Source: DYHD01 sp964411065 (GTDB taxonomy: Bacteria > Nitrospirota > Thermodesulfovibrionia > Thermodesulfovibrionales > Dissulfurispiraceae). From it: a stretch of DNA of 11,165 nt. The stretch spans positions 1 to 11,165 of the forward strand of contig CAYPJO010000060.1 in the NCBI GenBank assembly GCA_964411065.1, written 5' to 3'. Each line of letters starts with the position of its first letter. The stretch's first letter is position 1. Under the pieces are notes generated by a model, which saw nothing but the letters and a program-made list of their open reading frames with translations, was not told the DNA's origin and searched no databases. Position numbers and translations under genes: made by a program. Of this stretch, positions 6,978-11,165 are shown piece after piece.

Positions 6978-7974
6978 ATGTCATTAGAGCAAAGCTATCA
7001 GTCATACCAGCTATGAAATCACAAATAATTTTATGTCTCTCTGTCTTATCATAAATCTCTTTATTTTTAGATATCTCTTCTGGATGCTCAAAATAATATT
7101 GATAAAGGTCGCTTAAGATGCCCTTTGCCTTTTTGAATTCTTTTATAATAATCTCACTCTCGTAAACCCTTTCATACAAAAAGTCTCTAAGACTATATAT
7201 AGTCTGTAACATCTCTTCACTCATAGCAATGGTTAAGTTCTCAAACTTAAGAGTAGTTAAAATAACATCTCTCACCATTGAGCCAATCCTCTTTGAATAT
7301 TCTTCACCAACGACTTTTATTATATTCCTTGGTACATCTGTTTTTTTAATCACACCGGCTCTAATAGCATCATCAAGATCATGATTAACATAGGCGATGA
7401 TATCTGAGATTCTAACTATCTCCCCTTCACGAGTTATCGGCTTGTTTTTTGCCTGCTGTGGAAATATTTCACCTTTGCCCTTGGAGTGCTTTAAGATTCC
7501 ATCGCGAACCTCTATTGTTAGATTAAGCCCTCGTCCATCTCTCTCTAACAAATCAACTACTCTCAAACTCTGTTTATAATGTTCAAATCCACCAGGATGT
7601 ATTTCCCTAAGTATAGCCTCTCCGGCATGTCCAAAGGGTGTATGGCCTAAGTCATGCCCAAGAGCTATTGCCTCGACAAGGTCTTCGTTATATCTCAATG
7701 ATCTGGCAATAGTTCTGGCAATTTGGGATACTTCAAGAACGTGGGTTAATCTTGTTCTATAATGATCTCCCTTAGGGGCTAAGAAAACCTGAGTTTTATG
7801 CTTCAGTCTCCTAAAAGCCTTGGAATGTATGATCCTATCTCTATCTCTCTGGAAACAAGTTCTTATATCGTCTTCTTCTTCGGGGTGCAACCTTCCCCTG
7901 CTTTTTGCACTAAAACATGCAAAGGGATTAAGTATCTTCTCTTCAATTAGATAGGTTTGATCTCTTATCGTCAT
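6937..7974 (-). CDS. dgt: Deoxyguanosinetriphosphate triphosphohydrolase-like HD protein
   Basis: A cytoplasmic HD-superfamily hydrolase that removes triphosphate from dGTP or other dNTPs, trimming the nucleotide pool. The 345-residue length is that of the short dGTPase-like family, not the 505-residue E. coli Dgt. The N-terminal signature FQRDRDRIIHSKAFRRLKHK (41-60) is followed by GDHYRTRLTH with H78, then EAIALGHDLGHTPFGHAGE with H107-D108, and the distal ISDIIAYVNHDLDDAIRAG with D191, so the metal-binding set H...HD...D is complete. The ATG lies only five bases after the fdhD stop, which suggests co-transcription. No Shine-Dalgarno sequence is visible; the end of fdhD even carries CTCCT in the sense strand. 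The family is certain; nucleotide specificity cannot be read from the sequence. Confidence 0.95.
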   Translation of the reverse strand: MTIRDQTYLIEEKILNPFACFSAKSRGRLHPEEEDDIRTCFQRDRDRIIHSKAFRRLKHKTQVFLAPKGDHYRTRLTHVLEVSQIARTIARSLRYNEDLVEAIALGHDLGHTPFGHAGEAILREIHPGGFEHYKQSLRVVDLLERDGRGLNLTIEVRDGILKHSKGKGEIFPQQAKNKPITREGEIVRISDIIAYVNHDLDDAIRAGVIKKTDVPRNIIKVVGEEYSKRIGSMVRDVILTTLKFENLTIAMSEEMLQTIYSLRDFLYERVYESEIIIKEFKKAKGILSDLYQYYFEHPEEISKNKEIYDKTERHKIICDFIAGMTDSFALMTYERLFLPQRWSIL

Positions 7975-7979
7975 AGAAA

Positions 7980-8744
7980 TTAGGAGATTATAATTCTTTG
8001 ACGGTTTGTATATATATTCATTCTACCGCTACGGATAAAACCAATAAGAGTAATGCCAGTTTTTTCAGCTATTTCCACTGCAAGGCTCGTAGGGGCAGTC
8101 CTACTGGCGACTATAGGTATTTCCCATTTAGCACATTTGGATACTATCTCAGAGGACAGTCTTCCGCTGGCTAACATAATCTTATGTTCAAAGGGGATAT
8201 TCTCTAAAAGCATATAACCTATAGTTTTATCGACAGCATTGTGTCTACCAATATCCTCAGCAAGACAAATAATTTTATTCCCATCGCTAATAGCAGCACT
8301 GTGAACACAGCCAGTAAGATTGAAAAGTTCGGAGGATTTTTGAAATACCATAAAGAGTTCTACGATTTTATTATAATGAACTTGATAGGGGTCTTCAATT
8401 TTTTTAAGAAATCTCCTCTTTGGGAAGGTTATACCACCAATACACCCTGAAGTTACAACGCCTGCTTCTTTAACCACTTCACCTTCTGCTGATATATCTA
8501 CCTCAACTTCATCTCCATAAATGATGGACATTCTCTCAGGGCACCAAGAACCTCTAATAATTTCTTCAGTCATTACAATACCAACTACTAATTCTCTGAT
8601 CATAAGAGGAGTACAATATAGACTGAGAGTCTCTAAGCCATTAATGCAAATCTTGAGTCTCTTTTCTAAAGCAATGGTATCCTCAAAAATAGTTGATGAG
8701 TTGTGTGTTATCCGATAAACTTCTCTCTTTATAAAGCTAAACAT
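7980..8744 (-). CDS. fdhD: Formate dehydrogenase accessory sulfurtransferase FdhD
   Basis: FdhD hands sulfur from a cysteine desulfurase to the bis-MGD molybdenum or tungsten cofactor, and formate dehydrogenase is inactive without it. The 254-residue protein shows TSGCIGGI (98-105) with the likely sulfur-carrying Cys101, FNLTGCVHSAAI (141-152), AEDIGRHNAVDKTIG (162-176), LASGRLSSEIVSKC (191-204) and ASRTAPTSLAVEIAEKTGITLIGFIR (213-238), all family hallmarks. The E. coli active loop has two cysteines (CxxC); here the second position is Gly104, so only the first is kept. No formate dehydrogenase gene is in the window. It lies 32 bases after the DUF3147-like gene and five before dgt, all on the minus strand. 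No ribosome site is visible before this ATG. Confidence 0.95.
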   Translation of the reverse strand: MFSFIKREVYRITHNSSTIFEDTIALEKRLKICINGLETLSLYCTPLMIRELVVGIVMTEEIIRGSWCPERMSIIYGDEVEVDISAEGEVVKEAGVVTSGCIGGITFPKRRFLKKIEDPYQVHYNKIVELFMVFQKSSELFNLTGCVHSAAISDGNKIICLAEDIGRHNAVDKTIGYMLLENIPFEHKIMLASGRLSSEIVSKCAKWEIPIVASRTAPTSLAVEIAEKTGITLIGFIRSGRMNIYTNRQRIIIS

Positions 8745-8776
8745 AGAGCTGAGAACTTTTAGGAGTAATTTTTACA

Positions 8777-9121
8777 TTAAAACCACTTTATATTGCTAAT
8801 ATATATTATAAAATATGAGAGAATTAAATAGAAAGCCAATCCCATTGCTAAAGAAGGTAAGAGCCCTATTCTCTCGGTTAAAAGGATTATGCAAAAAATA
8901 TATGCAAGCCACGGCAAAAGCATAATTATAAGGCTTTTTGCATATTTTGTAACTGCCTCACCACCTGCTTCAAAATATATAGTTAGAAAAGTTATAAAAG
9001 TAATGACAGGAAGGTTTGCGAAGAAAGCAGCTAAGAGACCCCTGGCATTACTTGCAAAGTATGTTACAAGGCTTATGATTGCTCCGCCTACAAAGAAGTA
9101 GAGAACATATTTTATCTCCAT
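8777..9121 (-). CDS. Four-helix membrane protein, GlpM/DUF3147-like
   Basis: A 114-residue hydrophobic protein with four predicted membrane helices (about 4-22, 28-48, 62-81 and 88-110). The pattern FFVGGAIISLVTYFAS...GLLAAFFANLPVITFITF in the first half, then a second pair of helices, resembles the GlpM/DUF3147 family of small inner-membrane proteins, whose role is not established. The ATG has a good GGAGAGGA ribosome site nine bases upstream (9131-9138) and a TATAAT box on the same strand (9160-9165), so this is the probable first gene of a run continuing into fdhD and dgt. The family call rests on helix layout and the glycine/alanine-rich first half and is moderate; membrane location is firm. 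Confidence 0.7.
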   Translation of the reverse strand: MEIKYVLYFFVGGAIISLVTYFASNARGLLAAFFANLPVITFITFLTIYFEAGGEAVTKYAKSLIIMLLPWLAYIFCIILLTERIGLLPSLAMGLAFYLILSYFIIYISNIKWF

Positions 9122-9130
9122 CGTAGATTA

Positions 9131-9165
9131 TCCTCTCCAAGGCTTCATTATTAAAGTCTATTATA
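9131..9165 (-). promoter_or_regulatory. Probable -10 box and ribosome site for the DUF3147-fdhD-dgt run
   Basis: Read on the minus strand, TATAAT occupies 9165-9160 and GGAGAGGA occupies 9138-9131, nine bases before the ATG. The -35 region at 17-base spacing (CTGTTT) is weak, so the promoter may need an activator. The 15-base palindrome at 9234-9248 is about 70 bases upstream. Confidence 0.5.
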
Positions 9166-9202
9166 ATTTTAAGTTTTAAGGCAAACAGACCCAAGCTACT
9201 TT

Positions 9203-9234
9203 ATATTAAAGAAAGACAATATTAAAGAAAGACA
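9203..9234. repeat. 2 x 16-base exact tandem repeat
   Basis: The unit ATATTAAAGAAAGACA occurs twice without interruption (9203-9218 and 9219-9234) in the gene-free region between the divergent DUF3147-like and cytochrome genes. It may be a slippage product or a pair of direct binding sites. Confidence 0.85.
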
Positions 9235-9248
9235 AAGAGGTCCTCTTT
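9234..9248. promoter_or_regulatory. 15-base palindrome, possible operator
   Basis: AAAGAGG-T-CCTCTTT is a perfect 7+7 dyad around one central base. Its first base is the last base of the tandem repeat. The loop is too small for an RNA hairpin, so a dimeric DNA-binding protein site is the more natural reading. It lies between two divergent genes, about 70 bases upstream of the minus-strand -10 and nearly 390 bases from the cytochrome promoter. Confidence 0.4.
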
Positions 9249-9633
9249 AGGGGAATTTGGAGTTATATATATGTTATAAATTGGTACAGCTATCATGTTA
9301 TGGGGCTTCTTTGTATATTTTCAATGCAAAAATATTTATCAAGTGTTTTAGAGACTTTAATTTATTTTGAACTTATTACCGGAGAAATAATGCAACAGAT
9401 TGTTAGAATTTGATTTTTGCCAAGTCTTGCTCCTACAGATTAAAGTTAGACATAACAAATACTTAGAGACAATAAGTGGAGCAAGGGAATCTCAAATTCC
9501 TCAAAATAAGAAAATATTCCCCAAAAAGGGAGTTTCGATGATTCGAAGTTAATTCAAGAATGCAGAAGTATTAAGATTTTCTAAGCTTTTTTAATTTAAG
9601 GTATACAATTTGCTTTTATTTTTTTAACCTTTG

Positions 9634-9642
9634 TGTTATAGT
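9634..9642 (+). promoter_or_regulatory. Extended -10 promoter of the cytochrome gene
   Basis: TGTTATAGT matches the extended -10 form (TG-n-TATAAT with one mismatch) about 55 bases before the GTG start. A TTGCTT hexamer lies at 9610-9615, with a 21-base spacer, longer than ideal; an extended -10 can work with a poor -35. A T-rich tract follows. Confidence 0.5.
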
Positions 9643-9696
9643 CTTTTTTTACAAAAATAGTTTTTTATAAGTTTAGATGAAAGGGGGTGAATATCG

Positions 9697-9957
9697 GTGA
9701 AAAGATTTGCCGCTTTATTGGTAGCGATAGTTTTTGTTTTTGGGATTGCCTCTCTCTCTTTTGCCACCTCTGCATTGGATAAATGCAACAAATGTCATAA
9801 AGATGATAAATCACTTGAGAAAGTTATAGCGGCTAAGAAAATTGAAACTACCGATGCCTTTATAAAGGCAGTAAAAGCTAGCCCAAAGGCAAAACTCCAT
9901 GAAAAATTTACTGATGATGACTACAAAGCTGTAGCGAAGGCACTAAAACTTAAATAA
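9697..9957 (+). CDS. Small secreted monoheme cytochrome c
   Basis: An 86-residue c-type cytochrome, exported by Sec and expected to shuttle electrons in the periplasm. Residues 1-23 form a signal peptide (MKRFAALLV..., cleavage likely near SFA/TS), leaving about 63 mature residues. The single haem-binding motif is CNKCH (30-34), with H34 as proximal ligand. There is no methionine after the start codon, so the usual Met ligand of class I cytochromes is absent; H68 in KLHEKF is the only other histidine and the best distal-ligand candidate. The mature chain is lysine-rich. The start is GTG at 9697, with an AAGGGGG ribosome site (9681-9687) nine bases upstream; no alternative fits the signal peptide better. 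It stands alone, ending at a strong terminator. The redox partner is unknown. Confidence 0.88.
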   Translation: MKRFAALLVAIVFVFGIASLSFATSALDKCNKCHKDDKSLEKVIAAKKIETTDAFIKAVKASPKAKLHEKFTDDDYKAVAKALKLK

Positions 9958-9972
9958 TGTTTAAGAGTATTT

Positions 9973-10015
9973 ACAAAAAGGAAGGGGCGAGATTCGCTCG
10001 CCCCTTCCTTTTTGT
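9973..10015. terminator. Bidirectional intrinsic terminator
   Basis: A perfect 19-bp stem pairs 9973-9991 with 9997-10015 around a five-base loop (ATTCG). The GC-rich core (GGAAGGGGCGAG with CTCGCCCCTTCC) is flanked by AAAAA on the left and TTTTT on the right, so each strand gives a hairpin followed by a U-run. It lies between the convergent cytochrome and ilvE genes and should end both transcripts. Confidence 0.93.
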
Positions 10016-10018
10016 AGG

Positions 10019-10042
10019 AAAGTTTATATAAAAGTTTATATA
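10019..10042. repeat. 2 x 12-base exact tandem repeat
   Basis: AAAGTTTATATA occurs twice in tandem (10019-10030, 10031-10042), immediately beyond the terminator and just before the ilvE stop codon. It is followed by more AT-rich, partly symmetrical sequence. It is probably a simple duplication with no evident role. Confidence 0.8.
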
Positions 10043-10048
10043 TAAAGA

Positions 10049-10960
10049 TCATATATAAGTTAGCCAACTCTCGTATTTTTTATTTTTTCCTTTCACTATA
10101 TCGAAATAGGCAGTTTGCAATTTTTCAGTCAGTTTACCTCTTTTGCCATCACCAATTATTCTGCCGTCTAACTCTCTAATAGGGGTAACCTCTGCAGCGG
10201 TTCCGGTGAAGAATGCCTCATCAGCAAGATACATCTCATCTCTTGTAAAACGCTCTTCCTTTGTTTCTACCCCCATATCCTTTGCGATAGTTAGTATACT
10301 GTCTCTTGTAATACCGTCAAGAATCGAGGTAAGTGGCGTTGTCTTCAAAATGCCCTTTTTAACAATGAATACATTCTCTCCACTGCCTTCTGATACATAC
10401 CCTTCGGTATCTAAGAGTAATGCTTCATCATAACCACATGATAGAGCCTCTCTTTTGGCTAACTGAGAATTTACATAATAACCACAGACTTTCCCTCTTG
10501 ACATATTAGAGTTTACATGATTTCTAATATAAGAGGATACTTTTACTCTTATGCCTTTTTCAAGACCCTCTTCGCCAAGATAAGTACCCCAGGACCATAC
10601 AGCAATTGCTATCCTGACCGGGTTGTCTTTTGGGAAAAGCCCCATTGCACCAGCACCAAGGAAAACTATTGGTCTTATATAGCATTCTTCTAATTTATTA
10701 ACTTTCACAGTTTCAATTACAGCGTTAACAATCTCATCTTCTTTAAAAGGTATCTCGAGGAGGAAAATTTTTGCTGACTGGAAAAGCCTTCTAATGTGCT
10801 CTTTTAATCTAAATATTGCTGGACCTTGCTCAGTATTATAACAGCGGATACCTTCAAAAACGCCAAGCCCATAATGGAGAGTATGAGTTAGAATGTGGAC
10901 ATTTGCATCGTCCCAGTTAACTAATTTGCCATCCATCCATATCTTTTCAGTTTTATTCAT
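10049..10960 (-). CDS. ilvE: Branched-chain amino acid aminotransferase
   Basis: A fold-type IV, pyridoxal-phosphate-dependent transaminase (EC 2.6.1.42 type) exchanging amino groups between glutamate and the keto acids of leucine, isoleucine and valine in the cytoplasm. At 303 residues it has normal length. Visible are the N-terminal HTLHYGLGVFEGIR (26-39), the PLP lysine K157 in SRGKVCGYYVNSQLAKREA, the cofactor segment GYVSEGSGENVF (187-198), ILDGITRDSI (213-222) and GTAAEVTPI (253-261). The EGIR and GTAAE motifs favour IlvE over D-amino acid transaminase or PabC. The gene converges on the cytochrome gene across a shared terminator. It has no Shine-Dalgarno sequence, but a strong promoter ends only eight bases before the ATG, implying a leaderless or nearly leaderless mRNA. 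No other ilv or leu gene is in the window. Confidence 0.96.
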   Translation of the reverse strand: MNKTEKIWMDGKLVNWDDANVHILTHTLHYGLGVFEGIRCYNTEQGPAIFRLKEHIRRLFQSAKIFLLEIPFKEDEIVNAVIETVKVNKLEECYIRPIVFLGAGAMGLFPKDNPVRIAIAVWSWGTYLGEEGLEKGIRVKVSSYIRNHVNSNMSRGKVCGYYVNSQLAKREALSCGYDEALLLDTEGYVSEGSGENVFIVKKGILKTTPLTSILDGITRDSILTIAKDMGVETKEERFTRDEMYLADEAFFTGTAAEVTPIRELDGRIIGDGKRGKLTEKLQTAYFDIVKGKNKKYESWLTYI

Positions 10961-10968
10961 AGTTAATA

Positions 10969-10998
10969 TTTATAACAATACCAATATTCATCTGTCAA
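10969..10998 (-). promoter_or_regulatory. Near-consensus sigma-70 promoter of ilvE
   Basis: On the minus strand, a perfect TTGACA (10998-10993) is separated by 18 bases from TATAAA (10974-10969), or by 17 from the overlapping TTATAA. Only eight bases (10968-10961) separate the -10 from the ilvE ATG, so the predicted start of transcription is at or within about two bases of the A of the ATG. Confidence 0.8.
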
Positions 10999-11165
10999 CA
11001 TAAATTAGAACCCCGTAAGCATCTTTTTTTCCGTGATGGAAATCATGCTGCGAACTGGATAAGCTCTTTTCTCCTTTCCTGCTAGTAGGCATCCCATTCA
11101 CCAAGGATAATACAAATTCTTTCTTTAGCAGAACTTCCAGGAAACTCCATAGCAGAAGTATGCCG
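10988..11165 (-). CDS. Partial open frame at window edge, unassigned
   Basis: One minus-strand frame is open from the window edge to TGA at 10988 (58 codons, hydrophobic start GILLLWSFLEVLLKKEFVL, then a polar tail). It runs through the -35 of the ilvE promoter. A second minus-strand frame is open for its first 27 codons (...AMEFPGSSAKERICIILGEWDAY, stop TAG near 11083) and a plus-strand frame is also open for over 30 codons. I recognise none of them. Base composition looks less AT-rich than the gap regions, so this could be the tail of a gene or a decayed element lying mostly outside the window. Weak call. Confidence 0.2.
   Translation of the reverse strand, partial: GILLLWSFLEVLLKKEFVLSLVNGMPTSRKGEKSLSSSQHDFHHGKKDAYGVLIYVDR

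Larger units (their letters stand above)
9122..9696. other. 575-base gene-free divergent intergenic region
   Basis: No convincing gene lies between the divergent DUF3147-like and cytochrome genes. It holds the tandem repeat, the palindrome, and promoter elements at both ends. One plus-strand frame is open for 67 codons (about 9210-9413), but its first ATG is at 9300, leaving 37 residues without a ribosome site. Short inverted repeats such as GGAAT/ATTCC occur around 9487-9503. An untranslated RNA cannot be excluded. Confidence 0.6.

Noticed and set aside
9300..9413. 37-codon hydrophobic ORF in the gap before the cytochrome gene
   Set aside because: No ribosome site and no recognisable family; most of the longer open frame has no start codon.
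1..11165. tRNA, rRNA, CRISPR array, insertion sequence, riboswitch
   Set aside because: None was seen by eye: no cloverleaf, no regularly spaced repeats, no transposase and no recognisable conserved riboswitch core.

Overview
The window is AT-rich, with compact bacterial gene layout and twelve confidently recognised protein genes. The mix suggests an anaerobic or facultatively anaerobic Gram-negative-type bacterium, possibly of the Nitrospirota/Desulfobacterota kind. The clues are an NAD-linked class 1B dihydroorotate dehydrogenase (PyrD plus the iron-sulfur subunit PyrK), FdhD for formate dehydrogenase maturation, two further iron-sulfur proteins, a periplasmic c-type cytochrome, and a soluble P-type-ATPase-like HAD protein. 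The lineage is an inference. No rRNA, tRNA, CRISPR array or intact mobile element was seen.

Left part, plus strand (52-5220). A glyoxalase-II-like metallo-beta-lactamase hydrolase comes first. After about 110 bases follows a tightly overlapping run greA-pyrK-pyrD-(short QueG-like double [4Fe-4S] protein); each junction overlaps by 4 to 19 bases, so translation is probably coupled. PyrK and PyrD together form the NAD-dependent enzyme that makes orotate for pyrimidine synthesis. After a 276-base gap come a small HAD phosphatase of the soluble P-type ATPase type and trmJ, a tRNA 2'-O-methyltransferase.

Middle part, minus strand (9121 down to 5265). The order of transcription is a four-helix GlpM/DUF3147-like membrane protein, fdhD, a dGTPase-like HD hydrolase, then, after about 300 bases, a polytopic membrane protein with CxxCP/CxxxCP motifs and two cysteine clusters (NapH/CcoG/YccM type, COG0348). 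A possible 58-residue ORF overlaps the end of the dGTPase gene.

Right part (9122-11165). A 575-base gene-free stretch carries a 2 x 16-base tandem repeat abutting a 15-base palindrome, and an extended -10 promoter. It leads to a GTG-started gene for a small secreted monoheme cytochrome c. That gene converges on ilvE (minus strand), and a 19-bp perfect hairpin between them looks like a bidirectional terminator. ilvE has a near-consensus sigma-70 promoter whose -10 lies only 8 bases before the ATG, so its mRNA is predicted to be leaderless or nearly so. The last 180 bases hold only an unassigned open frame running off the edge.

I found no clear new multi-gene system. The most interesting points are the predicted leaderless ilvE, the cytochrome without any methionine ligand, the short QueG-like protein coupled to pyrD, the orphan COG0348 protein, and the soluble P-type ATPase domain. 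About half of the genes lack a visible Shine-Dalgarno sequence.
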